Source: Linderina pennispora
Lineage: Eukaryota; Kickxellomycota; Kickxellomycetes; Kickxellales; Kickxellaceae
DNA: 63,475 nt
NCBI RefSeq assembly: GCF_002104995.1
Contig: NW_024468291.1
Coordinates: 1-63,475 of the forward strand
Direction: 5' to 3'
In this document: one piece after another, positions 30,084-42,631 of the stretch
Layout: each line of letters begins with the position of its first letter
Position numbering within the stretch: the first letter of the stretch is position 1
Program-made: the position numbers and the translations under genes
Notes under the pieces: model-generated
Seen by the model: only the letters and a program-made list of their open reading frames with translations
Told to the model about the DNA's origin: nothing
Databases searched by the model: none

Positions 30084-33000
30084 TTATATCTGGAGCATCT
30101 GCATTGGCGGCAGAAGCAGGTCACCGGTGTCACCTGCGTCAGTCGTAGCCTCCGGGTCCTCCAGGTGGTCGCGGCGCTCGCTTTGCGACCAGCCCGTGGT
30201 CGTCTGCTGGACTTTCTTCTGGTCGTATTCGGCGCACACCGGGCACACTGGACTGTACTGCTTGATCAGCAGCGACCGGTCCAGCTTTGTCTGCAGCAGC
30301 ATCCGGCGCTGGTCCCGCCGCCCATGCACTGCGATCTGCCGCCGGCTATTCGACATCGACAGCGTCGATGACTCGGCAGTACTGCGCATCTGCGTCTTGG
30401 CCAACACGTCCGGATGCAAAATGCACTTGTCGTGGAAGATGTGGCCGCACCAGAACGCCAATACCGCCGAGCCCCTGGGCAGGTCCTCGAGCGGCAGCTG
30501 GCAGACAAGGCACATCTGGTCGTTCTCGATGCCCAGGCCCTGGTGCTGCATATGACGCAGGCCATCCGACAGCACATCGACATCGCCATTCAGCACGTGC
30601 TTGCAGTCTATGCACAGCTCGACCTGCAGATGGTAGTCGTGCAGGACGTTGGTCAGCGCCCTGCGGATGCCTGGCACCGAGAGCTCCGAGGGGATGTTGC
30701 GGATCAGCTTGGTTGGGTGATGTGGGTGCCGCCGAGCTCCAGCAGGCCCAGGATGAACTCTGGCTTGTCGCGCGAGTACATCAGCAGGTCGTTCCACAGC
30801 TCCGGATCGCTCTGCTCCTTGGCGAACTCTATCGCCTTGGGCACATCCTGCAGCCGCTCGATAATCAGCATCAGCGCCCGATGGTTATCGCCCATGCGCC
30901 CCAGAATGAACACCATCTCGGGCACCAGATTGCGCTCCTCGCAGATCTCCAGCGCCTTGTCGAACGAATAGTACGTGCTGATGCGCAGAAAGTTTAGCAG
31001 CTTCTCCGGGTTGTATTCGGCATAAAGCTCTACCTGCAGGTCCGCGAAGGGCGCGCCTAAATGCGGGTCTTTGGTCAACAGCGAGTGCAGGTAGATGTGC
31101 AGGTGTCGAGGTGCATTGACCAGCTGCTTGACCACATTGGCCGATGGAATCGCATCGGTGTTGTCAGTCAGGAGCTGCACGCCCGCAGCCTCGCATCTGT
31201 CCTTCAGTGATACCTCCTCCTGGTCCGCCAGCGTATGGTCGTCGTAGAGCATCACCAGCTCGGCCTTGTCACGGATCGCACCAAACAGGTTCTCGTTGCG
31301 CACGCGCTCCAGAACGCCCTCTGCGAACAGCTGCAGATGGTACAGCAGCGATTTGGACGGCTGATTGAGTCTGTCATACAGAAACGCCAGGACTGGTCTT
31401 TAGCTGGTCCACATCCTCACCCCCTGGTCGATTTTTCCAGGTGGTCCTCGACCGCCAGCACTACGCTGTAGGCGTTGAACAGGGACGACGGCCAGGTGAA
31501 GACCAGACGTCTGAACTCTGGCACATCTGTGGCCATCATGAGCCCCAGCACCATCTCATACACTGTGCTGGTCAGTTTCAGGCCCTCGGTCGGAATATAC
31601 GGCACAATCGCCTGTAGCGCATTGGCCTCAGCAAACGCAAACACCCACGACTCCCACACCTCGACAGCCTCGGTGTATTGACATGCGGCAGCGCACGCGC
31701 GCACACCTCGGCCGCCTCCTTCGTATTGCCGTCGTCCATCAGCATCTGCGCATAGCTCTGCCCGATGCCCTGGTACTCTGCCTCCTTGATCTGGTCGCGG
31801 TACATTGCCCAGGCACCGTCGCCGCGGTACGCCTCCTCGATGTCAAGCAGAGCCTGGCGGTAGTCGTCGCGCTCGGTCAGCCATTGCACATGGTCCTTGA
31901 GCCCGCGCGGATGCACCGACACCAACTGCTTCGGGCTCAGAATAAACCATGTATCGACCTCAGCCAAGGGCACCGATGGCTCGCGCTGGGCCGATGCTGC
32001 ATCGCTATCGGCCCTGGGCGTGGCCTGCGTTGAGTGTGTGCGTGCAGTGCAGTATGCGAATCCGTAGTCGTTGGGCTGCAAAAGCTGGAATCCCTCCAGC
32101 GCCAGCACGTCGCTGGACACCTCCTCAATATTACGGTTGATCATGCGCAGCTCCGGTGGCTGCGCATTGCGCGACCTCTGCTGGTGCTGTTCGTCTGGGA
32201 CCTGGTCATCGCGTTCTGCCATGGTGCTATTGACGAGCTCCTCGTCGCCATACGATAGAACCAGGAACTGGTCGCGGTACATAGCCAAGCCACATATGAT
32301 GAAGTCGGTGCGGAACAGCACCGAGATCTCGGCAAACATCGATGGTCCCACACCACCATCCCCGGCGCCCGCTGCCTGCAGACGCTCGCGCATCTCGACG
32401 ATCTGAATGCAGTTGGCCCAGCCCACAATCAACGTGCGGGCATCCCGCCAGTGCAGCCGGCACCGGAACAGGTCGGCGCGCGGACTGCCTTCGGGCCGCG
32501 CAATCTGCGAGATCCTGGTGCCGTGCTCCGTATCGTATATCTGGACTCCCTCATCGCACGCCCACGCAATCAAATTGTCCTGCCATTGGATGGTCTGGAT
32601 CGGGCCCTCGCTGGTAAACAGAATTGTGTCGCTCTTGCCAAACCACTTCTTCTCATTCATAATCAGCTGGCCCGAGGTGCCGCCCGACACGAACCGCCGG
32701 CTGGCCCTGCGGCTGAACATTGGGTCCAGGGCCACTGCCTTCACTGGTCGGCTGTAGTCCACTGCCATAATCTCGTCGCTGTATAATGCACAGATTACCA
32801 CGCGCCCGTCGTCGCCCGCGCTACCCACGTACTCGTTGTCCAGGTCGATGCTGACGCTGTTGACTGTGGCCGAGTGCGCCCGCCACCTCTTAATCTCGTT
32901 GCCTTCAAAGTCCAGAATCACAACGTGGCCCCAGTGCGTGCCCAGGACCAGGAACCGGTCTGACGCTATCAGCGCGCTCGCGGTGTCCTTCTCAAACAGT

Positions 33001-33242
33001 GCTTGTATATTGCCACCCAGCCGCTTGTAGCGCAGTGCTGGCTCTTCATCGTCCTCGTCATACTCTTCGTCGTCATCATACTCCTCGTCTTCAATGTCAT
33101 TGTCACCAGAAATGTCTTCTGCCTGCTCGCTACTGTTGTACACTGCCGTGGCGCCGGTTCCATTATCGCTGTCAAGGTCTGGAAGCGGTCCTAGCTCATT
33201 CGACGCTGCATCAGCACCACTGCGCCGTCTGGATTTTGTCAT
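30084..33242 (-). CDS. VPS41: Vps41, HOPS tethering complex subunit, with several frame breaks
   Basis: Start ATG 33242. The acidic N-terminus is followed by the Vps41 beta-propeller (ALIASDRFLVLGTHWGHVVILDFEGNEIKRW, VNSVSID, VGSAGDDGRVVI). An alpha-solenoid clathrin-repeat region follows, and the C-terminal RING: CLVCQLPLEDLP, FWCGHIFHDKCIL and PVCPVC. Vps41 tethers endosomes, AP-3 vesicles and vacuoles before fusion. Homology runs across four frame changes at about 31685, 31435, 31397 and 30725, each a net one- or two-base shift with no plausible intron. A core gene decaying at several scattered points is less likely than consensus error. Confidence 0.87.
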
Positions 33243-33312
33243 TTAAAAGTAGTGTAAATTGAAGAAAAAGAGCAAAAACAACAGCCAAAAAGAGCAAAGG
33301 GAGAGAAGACGC

Positions 33313-33439
33313 ATGGCGGCTTCTGGGAATTTGCACTCACAATTTGTATCTGGTGACGACACGTTTTCGAAAATGGCTTGGTGGACACAGCTTTCACCTG
33401 AGCCGCTAGCAAAACGAGCGAAGCTGGCACCAGTTAATG
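33313..33439 (+). CDS. Possible first exon of an unrecognised gene divergent from VPS41
   Basis: The frame from ATG 33313 reads 42 residues, NLHSQFVSGDDTFSKMAWWTQLSPEPLAKRAKLAPVN in sense, with low stop-codon density and a consensus donor gtacgt at 33440. It starts 70 nt from the VPS41 start on the other strand. Two downstream acceptors (33462 and 33484) are possible but neither continuation looks like a known protein. It may be a decayed or very short gene. I do not recognise it. Confidence 0.28.
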
Positions 33440-35292
33440 GTACGTATGGCGGAAGGTCTTGTTGGTCGCAGTTTGTTGTCCCAGCATCGCTACTGCGCAA
33501 TGTCGGAGCACAGCGAAACTTCAAATGGCACACCAGCGTCCCATGCCTATCGATGTTCACAACAGGGTGTGTATTTCGCCATCTGGAATGCCGACGAGGC
33601 CAGAACACAAGAATCCAAGGTGCCCGGCCTGGTGTAGAATAAGAAGGACAGCCCTGTTGTCAACAACACCTGCACCGACATTGGCCCATGGCTTGATATA
33701 AGCTCCCATGCATGTGTCTGTGGTAGTGCCCAGCCCTCCCTCAAATGCTGCAGGAATCCGTGTTGACAGCTAACTGTTTTTAGTAGTCATATTCCCCCAA
33801 AAATAAAGACATGGAGAAGAAAAAGGTGATCGCTGGTCGATGTGAGCCTCGCATATATACGATACGGAACTCGCAATGATACAGGTGCACGATTCAACAC
33901 TGACTATAATAGTGGGCAGATTCCATGAGGCAATTGTACATTTGCTTGCAACGAATCTAGTACACATAATCGCATTGATTCTATGGGTGAAGGTGGACGG
34001 GCTGCATTCGCCGACGTCACAAACCTCATGTGCCCAGCTGTCAATTTGGACAAGCTGGGGATGAAGCACCTGTCGCTGTCTGCATCTGTCTGCACACGGG
34101 GTCTGTTGTCGGATGTTTCCATTGAAGAATTTGTCCACTTGTCTCTAGCAATTGCGAATACATGCCCGCTGCCTTCTGTCGGAACACGACCAGGATATTT
34201 TGGCCAGGCTTTGCTGCTGTGGCATAGCTGGCAGCCCCATCCCCTTTGCACACCGAGATCGACACTGCATTGTCGACCATGGTGAACATTGGAGAGGTCG
34301 ACGTTCGTCATCCTGGGCACAGTTTCTGTAGCTGGATGTTGGCTTGTCTGGCTATCGCTGCTTTGTTTTCCGCCAGGAAATGTCCTCTTGCTTGCAGTTA
34401 TGTCTGGCAAAAGGAGTGATATGCCAAGGATGAGCCATACGAAAAGAGCTCTGATTATTTAGCTGTGTGCTCTGTTTGGTGGTTGAGCGACAGGGTTCAT
34501 GACAATCACCCCTGAGTATTTAGAGTCTATACTAGTCAACATTACAGATGGCGAGATGTTCAGCCCTAGACCTGTATTTTCCTACGAGCCGCTTGCTTAA
34601 GGCGAGTCATTCCCGAACATTAAGCGGCTGCCGGATGGCCAAGCCATTACAAAATGTGAACAATGCTCTGTCATCGGGCTATATGCAGCACTGAAATAGA
34701 CAGCGCCAAAACAGCAAAGACACATGGGTGGTAGGCTGTGCCAAAAATGGACAGGCGATTCCCAAAGCCGAGAACGCCGAGAAAAATCAATTAAAGTATG
34801 GTGTTCATGAATGAATGTGTTCCTGTCAGGGCAACCTGGGCCAGCGAGTGCGAGAGTGAGAGGGCGGAGAAGCAACATAGGGGATGGCATGCATCGCCCA
34901 CTTGCAGGATGTCACCCATTGTCCCAGCAGCCATGGCTCGCCAATCCCTCCCTTTAAACCAGTTTTCATGTCTTGTGAGCATCACCACGCCCACCAACAT
35001 GCAAGTTGGGAAATGGATTCTGGCATGCTGGCCGTGTTTGCGACTACTTGTGGAATAAATTGGGTGGCAGTATAGGTGATGCCCACTTTTCATAATGAGA
35101 CAAAAACCTGCGTATTTTGTGTGAAGGTACCCAGCAATCCTCTATTTCAAACTTCAGGGATAAATAGGCAACCAACGGGCAACAGGGCCTTTTTCTTCAC
35201 AACACTTTTCTTCGCAACCTTTTTTGCAACATCTTAGTAAGCATACCTCACCCATTTTACACCAGAACAAAACAATTTGCCAGCTAAATACC
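33440..35292. other. AT-rich region with no supported gene
   Basis: Nearly 1.9 kb with only scattered short ORFs, the longest on the minus strand at 33904-34410, none with recognisable family features. Possible TATA-like ataaatag at 35159, upstream of the F-box-like gene. Confidence 0.4.
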
Positions 35293-37085
35293 ATGAACAT
35301 CAGCAAGCTGGCGAGCGCGAACAGTCTCCCACCAGACATCCTCATGCCTATTCTGTCGCTGCTTGCAGAAGAGAAATTCACCAAAACTCCAGGCGGCAGC
35401 GGATACCGCTGGCTGCAGTCTATGGCGGCCCTCAATAGCAACTTCTACGGGGCTGTCCAGCAGCTACTCTACAAGACAGTCTATATCACACGTACCCCTC
35501 AGTACGACCCGAGTGTCACTCCACAACAAAAGTGATGAACCACAACTGGTATTCCAACATACCTGAATGTCTGCGTGCTGGCAAGGCAGAGGAGACGCGA
35601 TGCCTTCAAATCGTTATGCGGGATGCTGTTCAGTGCCCACTCGGGCTGCTGGAGATCCTGCAGCAGCTCCAGTTCGATTTGGCCGTGTGGAACTCGGTTG
35701 AAACTATCGAGGTGTATGGACTCGGGTTCTTCGCTGGTAGTACTCTTCAGTCACCTGATGAACAGCGCGCGATGATCCGTGACACATGCCTCTTCTTCAG
35801 AACCCATCTGCCGAACGTCAGATCTCTGATGTTTCGCGAGCTGACTGGAGAATGGGCAGCACGCGACGCTGATGGTGATATGATTTTTGAGCCTCTTGGG
35901 CTGTACTCAGAGCTGCAGCTCCAGTACCTGGCACAGGCTACGGATGTAGAGCTCATGCCGCCGTTCCCAGAGGGGGACTATCCAGCGCTTGGTGACAACA
36001 CCCGGAACCTCATTATGCACTTTAATGTTCTGGATCCTCGAACCCCAGTGACAGTGCTGCCTCTGCGTGCCGAAAATCAGGAGTCGCTGATAATCACAGA
36101 TATTGATGAAGATCTGACATGGGAAAAGTTTGACCCCGACATGACCGGCGTGGTCAATTTCAGCAATCTCACATCTCTGGACCTCAGCTTTTCAGCTGAG
36201 CTTGAAGGACTGGTGCCATATCTACTACAAGACGTTGAGGTACACTTTCCAAGACTTAGGGATCTATCGGTCAAGGATTCTACGCAGATCTATACTGATT
36301 TTTACACTCTGTTTGGCTCGCCAGTGCTTTCTACGGTACGGATTGCGGAGGACTACAGAGAGCTTCATCGTGTAAGCACAAACGTAATCCTACACGCCAA
36401 ATCGGTGACTATTGTCGCCGGTATCCCCTACGGACACAGGCCTGCCAAGCCGATTAAGGAGGAAGTCGCGCATTTGCTCACTGCTGACTCTGACGTCGAG
36501 GAACTGTACTTTATTGGTGCGCGTTATGCAGTGCCTGAAGACATTCGCCTATTTAACCTCCGCATCTTTTACATCACGTTACATACAGTCACGATTGACG
36601 ATATCGTGGACATTCTGTGGATGTTGCCTCGCTTGCAGCACCTACGAATCTGGTGCAACTCCATGAGCCACATGGATGCTAGTATTTACCCGATCAATAT
36701 CCAGCGTGCTATGCCAGCTGCCGTGCAAAGGTTCATTATGCCAGCCATCACCCCCAAAACAACCACCATTGCTTCGACTAGCATTGTTTGGACAAATTAC
36801 CCTTCAGCTAGCAACAACAGTTACAGCAGGCTCCTACCAATAAGGGGAAGACACATTGACACCAGCACTGGCCCTGTCTATCCCATCCCTCCATCCTGTG
36901 AGTTGCTCAAGTTTGAACTTCTTTCAGAAAAGTTTTTCGATAGGATTGCGATCCGCGACTTTGTTGACTGTGTGCCGACACTATTCTCGGTCACAGTAAA
37001 CGATGCCCACCATGAGGAACTTGCAAGACACTTTGCTGGCAGGAGAGGGATTGAAATTTGCTCATTTGCACCCGCACTTCGCTGA
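35293..37085 (+). CDS. F-box/LRR-like protein with a 41-nt intron or a frameshift
   Basis: The start at ATG 35293 gives an F-box-like N-terminus: LPPDILMPILSLLAEE, then WLQSMAALNSNFYGAVQQLLYKTVYIT. The frame then ends at 35536. A GT-AG segment 35492-35532 (41 nt) can be removed to join it in frame to the long frame ending at 37085, about 583 residues in all. This remainder has irregular leucine-rich strands: SNLTSLDLSFSAELEGLV, FPRLRDLSVKDS and LPRLQHLRIWCNSM. The protein is probably a substrate receptor of an SCF-type ubiquitin ligase. The segment has no good branch site, so an indel is an equally good explanation. Paralogue of the broken copies at 3-374 and 3954-4865. Confidence 0.6.
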
Positions 37086-39334
37086 GCTAATTAAATAATA
37101 TTGTTTGAATTTAATACCAATACATTTGATATTGGTGGTCGTGCCCGTGTATGCCACCACCTATTGAGTAGGTCTATCGTTGCAGCTTATGAGGCTCAGA
37201 GACAAATGTCTACGCTTGTAGAACAGATACTTGTGCAGAGTTTCAAGTGTATTCATGTTTCTTTTTTTGCGAATTTTCATATAAACAGCGCTTGGCGTAA
37301 TACAATACGTGGGATAACAATGCATACTTGCACTATATCAGACATGTCATTTTAACAAGAGACAGCTTGCACACCTGTTGGGTCAGCCCAAGAATTAGAG
37401 ACCCACAGGCGCGGACTTCATCTCCACAGGGAGTAAGAGGCCCGAGGAGCCTTCGTTCTACCTCGGTATTGCCGCTAGCAGAGAGAGCAGGTAATTGTCT
37501 TCATCACAACACCTTTTGCCATGAATCCACCACTAAATGCAGCTGTGTCCCCAGTCCCGCAAGCTCATAAAAAACAATTTTCTCTTATAGCATGAATAAT
37601 GGTAGCAAATAGAGTATGCTGCATTCGTTAATAAAGAGTATTATTAAGGCATAGGAAGGAATACTTTTGGCAGTGGAGTGTAGCGTAGATGAGTCAAACA
37701 GTTTAAATAGAGGTTCAGAAGTATAAGGGATGAAGTTGGCATTTATCATTACTCCTTGCAATTCCAAGCAATTTTTCTCCGCCGATACACATATTTTGAA
37801 CATCCGCCTATCATGACTTCAGTAGACTCGCTGTATACCTTCCGCCTCTATTCAAAACCAATGGCTAAAGTAGGTTCACGCAAACCAGATCCCATTGAAT
37901 ACAACACTTGGTGTTAAGGAGCTTCAATTCCCAACTACAAGTAATATATCTGTTACCAACGACATTTACAGCCGTCTCTCATCCGGCTACGCGTTGACTA
38001 GTGTGAGTGTTAACTCTATATTTGTGTTAGCATTGCACTTTTAGCAGTGTTATTTGAGAATAAAGATTGTTAGTATGCCTGAACTCAATACCAAATTACT
38101 GCAGTCTTCGGAAATTTCCAATTGCCTATATATCTTTTTCTACGACTGCCATAGGCATGAAAGTTTGGCAAGGACAAAAGTGCCTAATAGGATATCTATT
38201 GCCTCAATATTAGCCCAAGTAGTGGGAGCTCATTGATATTCAGCTTAGTCTAAAAGAATAGAGTGCGCTCTGTAAAGACTTGTTAGATGGCCATCCACAG
38301 AAGATAATGAATTTTATGAAATAGCCTCCTTGTATTCAATATTGGTAGCCCATGAAGTTCTGCAGCATTTATATGATATATTCAAAGTAGCACTTAACTA
38401 CAGTTGAAACATGCTGACTGCATTGGTGGTACGCTCACTAAGCAACTTCAAGTAGTTAGATAATATCATGGTATAACTGCACAAGCTGCTGGTGGCCAAT
38501 GTTAAAGTAAGAGCTGACAGACATGATAATAAAAAAATTTAACGTCAGCATATACTGTGAGTTTTTGAAGAAGGATGCGCTGGACGGTTGAGTTTTTGAG
38601 CCAATTTAACGAGCAGCGTCAAATGAAGAGAACAATCTCTGAAACGACAATGTGTACGTGCACTATACTACTCATGACGGAAGGAGAAGATAAATGCATT
38701 GAAGGAAGCTGCATTGTAGGGGCACTTGGTGAAAAGTGCTTGATTGTTGGGTGCGGAGTGTGGATGGGCCAAAAGTGTATATGGAGACGCGGAGATACAG
38801 GGAATAAAGATGGCATTTCATGTCTCCCACCAACATCATCGTAAACATTTTTTCTTTGCCAATACGCTTCCCCTCCCCCGGGAATCCGCCTACCATAGTC
38901 TCAAATGGCTCATTGCACATGTTTTGTCTCAAATCCGAGCCAATGGAGAAATTGAGCTCTTCTGGAAGTGGGTTATAGAATGAATAGTTCTAAGATTAAG
39001 AAGACAGGCACTATGCATGTCTGAGCTGGGATTGTCATCAACAAGCAGTCGCTCTTTACGTCTGCATCATCCTGGCCCTGGTCTGTCACGCAACTTGTCG
39101 AATGTGTAATTCTACAAAGGTCACTGAAATACAGGCTAAGAATGCCACTGGACATGTCAGCATCTGCCTCATAAACTTGACACAGCGCAACTGGTGTTCC
39201 GTGTCATTGGGTAGAGACTTGGAAATCTGGTAGACATTACATGAGCTGCCAGAATTTCAGCGATAGAGCGATGCAAACACCGACTGGTGGTACATTGGGC
39301 GCATTCTCAGAATGACTCGACGTCATAGGCTGGA
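37086..39334. other. AT-rich gene-poor region
   Basis: About 2.2 kb with stop codons dense in all frames and no recognisable product, RNA gene or transposon end. Small open frames such as 38575-38844 have no family features. Confidence 0.4.
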
Positions 39335-39835
39335 TCAGTGATAAAACGCACGAGTGCGGTCAGCCTTGTCCAGAATCCTGATGATAAGCGCGTTGAGCCC
39401 CTTGAACAGTTGCTCTCTATCACAGAAGTGACACACACCATGTTTGTCTGGCTTCAATGCAAAGTCGACAATTCGACGAATCTGTTCTTCAAGCAATGTG
39501 CTCATTATGCTCTGTACTACTGCCAGCGCCAGACGAGGGTAGGAAAAGAGCTCAAAAAGAACGTTACTCGTCAACTTGGCAATGTGGTGCAGAGCCAGCT
39601 GAGATGGTGATGGGATGGATGCGTCAATAGCCATAGCTGTATATGACCAGCAAATCTGCATCGCCATGCCTGATGAGTGGTCCAGCAAGTCTACAATAGT
39701 CTGCAGTCTCTTGATGGCCATCCCTGTCGCCTTTGGATTATCCCCGCCTAGGTCCGTGATAACCCCTTCAATCTACTGCTCAGATTCGGGCTCGCTCTTT
39801 GATGCAAAATCAATTTGGTGACAGTACTGCGGCAT
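39335..39835 (-). pseudogene. STU2: Decayed fragment of an XMAP215/Stu2 microtubule polymerase
   Basis: On the minus strand a frame reads SEPESEQ, an in-frame TAG, then IEGVITDLGGDNPKATGMAIKRLQTIVDLL and, further on, ALHHIAKLTSNVLFELF. It continues with DREQLFKGLNALIIRILDKADRTRAF before stopping. The order matches the C-terminal helical domain of ch-TOG/XMAP215 proteins (IINDIG..., ...LMHGLITLML..., QVIRSVNLLVVKVLEKSD...). No TOG domains are found, and the sequence is interrupted by stops, so it is a relic. An adjacent minus-strand frame at 39960-40140 may be an earlier, more degraded part. Confidence 0.6.
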
Positions 39836-41333
39836 TCCCGGGCCTTATACTGCGAATGACATCGGACGACCAACACCAAATACCGCATATTTACTGGTTG
39901 CCGAGTCATTGTAACCTGTACGCTAAGCGGGAGGACGGAACAGTGACGAAGTTGTTGACCCAACAGGCCCGACCAGTACTGCTAGGATCTCCCTAATTCT
40001 CCCCGGTACGCGGCTGGCCGCTTTGCTACAGTTCAAAACTAGACCGGGTTGGTATCCTGTGATAGCCCCCGAGTTCTGCGGCACATTCAGGCTATCGAAA
40101 TCAAAGGTGGGCACTAGACGCGAAGAATAGCTACCCATTGAACAAAAAAATAGGAGCACACAGTGGGTGCAGAAAGGACGTAGCACAGATATGCGATGGA
40201 ATGCATGTAAGCATAAATGGAAATGGGTGCCCAATTGACGCACTGCAAGACTACACCAGAGAATACGCTGCTGACAACCCCATCTCATCTCCACGCATGG
40301 CTTGTATACAATAAAACAACTATTGCTGATAACCATCAGGATCGAATGCGTAGTTACGAGCTATGTAGACAAAGCTGATCTGAAAAGCTGACAGGAGAAA
40401 AGGGAGAGTGCCCAGTTGGCTTGGAGTCTGGCTTTATGTGGGCTGGTCATCGGTATGGTGGTGCAAGAGTGGTCTCGCATTCTAGTGTCAACAGGTCCGA
40501 ATGTCGATAGCAAAGAGCGCAATAAGGTGATCCAGGATTTGATTGGCAGCTTCCTTGAGTGCAAGATAACCAACGACAGCGGTAATTCCAATGCACAAGC
40601 TGCGGAGTACAGGGTGTTGACATTCGGGCAACCCTATGCCCTTCGTCACCATGTGCAGATCCAAATCCCCACCTGTATAAACACTGGGCCAGAACGGCCC
40701 CATCCTCCCTTTTTTCTCCTCAGCAAATTTCCATATTATTCATTCCATAAAGCTCATAACTACTGGACTCTCTGAAGGTTAACACAGGGAACACCGCCAA
40801 GAATCATAGCTCGGAAGAAGGGAAAACAGGCTTCAATCCAGGTAGCTTTCTGTAGTTGTACATGCATAGCCAGCTGGATATTTTCTTTCTGAATCATGGG
40901 ATATGGCTGCTGTTCAATACCATCCAGAACAACTAAAATTGGCACAGGCTATGCAAAATGTATCTTTAAATAGGTATGCACGAAGATATTGCCAATACAG
41001 ATTTTACAATGAGAACAGTTCTGTGTTGGCCTTTGTAGACAGCAACTCTAGATCCTGTTTATGAGTGCATATCATATGCAACATGGTGATAATCCACAAT
41101 GAGAACTAAAAATAGCTGGGGTTTAAATCGGCAATGCTACCGTGAGACAAACTTGCCAGTAGGGACTTGCTAGAATCTTGTGAAGGAGTCTGAGCTCTTG
41201 CTGACCAAGAACTTATCTAAAAATAGCTTTTATGAACTATTGCTATTTAAGCTGAGATTCCTGTGCTTGCCTGCCACAGCTTCTACATTATCAAGTAAAA
41301 CTTGTGTTCATCGACTATTGTTACTTTGTAAAA
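39836..41333. other. AT-rich region upstream of the lipase gene
   Basis: Apart from the possible relic at 39960-40140 nothing is recognised. It includes the lipase promoter. Confidence 0.4.
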
Positions 41334-42185
41334 ATGCTTCTACAAACCCTTGCTATTGGCACAGTTGCTCTCCTTGTGGCTGCCCTTCCTTCATCTCCAT
41401 TCGACAGGCGCGCAAGCATCTCAGTAACAAGCACGGACAACCTTGTCAAGTATGCCAACTACGCCGATGCCGCATATGCTGATGTCAAAGTCGATACATG
41501 GAGCTGCAGTGGTGCATGCAAAACAAATGCAACCGCTGGCACCACTGTGTACGCAACGTGGAACTACCCAAAGGTAGCCAGTACAGGCTACATGGCATAC
41601 AATCACAAAAACGAGGAAATCATTGTCGCATACCGCGGCACCAAAACGCCTCAGGGCTGGATCACCAACGTCAAATACTTCAAGGACGATTGGCCATCGG
41701 GCGTGGAGGACTCCGAGGTACACCAGGGGTTCCTAAAGGCATACAAAGCGTCACAGTCGTTCGTAAGCAAGTCGCTGAGCGCGCTGACAGAGTCACTGCC
41801 TACGTATAAGATCATCTTTGTCGGGCATTCTTTGGGTGGTGCGCTTGCTTCGCTGAATGCTGCTGATGTCGCACAGAATGCCCCAAGCAGAGCCAAGCAG
41901 ATGCAGCTGTTCACATACGGTCAGCCGCGAGTTGGCAACAAGGAGTTCGCTACATGGATGAGCAATCGCGGCTTCCCGATATACCGTGTCACCTACAAGC
42001 AGGATATCGTGCCCCATCTCCCTCCTCAGCTTTTCGGATTCAAGCATTTCAACCAAGAAGTGTGGTACCAGCTATCGGGTGAGCCCAAGTGGTGTGGCAG
42101 TACCACTGAGAACAAACAGTGCCAGAATAGTGTCGATGCTGACGATTACAGCACAGACGACCATTCCAAATATCCTGGTCTGTAG
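41334..42185 (+). CDS. Secreted class 3 triacylglycerol lipase
   Basis: 283 residues in one exon from ATG 41334. A signal peptide MLLQTLAIGTVALLVAALP (about 1-19) is followed by a dibasic FDRR site (Kex2-like) at about 23-26. The lipase class 3 core has YRGTKTPQGWITNVKY (oxyanion region), the nucleophile elbow GHSLGGALASL (Ser about 166), the catalytic aspartate in TYKQDIVPHLPP, and a histidine in the HFNQEVWY region. It hydrolyses triacylglycerols or related esters outside the cell. Cysteine pairs (WSCSGACK and WCGSTTENKQCQ) fit disulfides. First of three plus-strand secreted-protein genes. Confidence 0.92.
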   Translation: MLLQTLAIGTVALLVAALPSSPFDRRASISVTSTDNLVKYANYADAAYADVKVDTWSCSGACKTNATAGTTVYATWNYPKVASTGYMAYNHKNEEIIVAYRGTKTPQGWITNVKYFKDDWPSGVEDSEVHQGFLKAYKASQSFVSKSLSALTESLPTYKIIFVGHSLGGALASLNAADVAQNAPSRAKQMQLFTYGQPRVGNKEFATWMSNRGFPIYRVTYKQDIVPHLPPQLFGFKHFNQEVWYQLSGEPKWCGSTTENKQCQNSVDADDYSTDDHSKYPGL

Positions 42186-42631
42186 ACTGTTAATATATGC
42201 AACTACCATATCAAAACTCCAGTATCCGCATACCCTGGTCCTGCACTTGAACCATGGTGAATTTGCGAGCGCAAAAATGCGTAGATTCATGGGCATGCTG
42301 CTTACAATATTTGGTCCTTTTTATTTTCAAATATTGCTTTGGACAATGAGTCGGAAGCGGAGTCTAGTGTACAAAACATGTGGCGCTGCCTCCTGAATAT
42401 ACACACAGACGCTCCTTCAATTGCGCCACCTGCTTGAGATCAATGAGGCATTTGCATATTTTGGTGCCAAGCCAGTCCCTCAAATGAGTAAATTAAGCCC
42501 AGCCAGCCCTTGCTACTAGCAGCATGGGCTTGTGATATTTGTGGAATATAAATACAATAGCCTCCTGGTGATACATTCTCTTTCAGTCATCGGCCTTTTG
42601 CTTGCACCTTCGCCATATCTTTACAATTCCT
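42186..42631. promoter_or_regulatory. Promoter region of the multicopper oxidase gene, with TATA box
   Basis: A TATA-like tataaata at 42547-42554 lies about 80 nt upstream of the multicopper oxidase start. No other gene seen. Confidence 0.5.

Noticed and set aside
33904-34410. 168-residue minus-strand ORF in the AT-rich region
   Set aside because: No domain, mixed composition, overlapping open frames on the other strand; not supportable as a gene.
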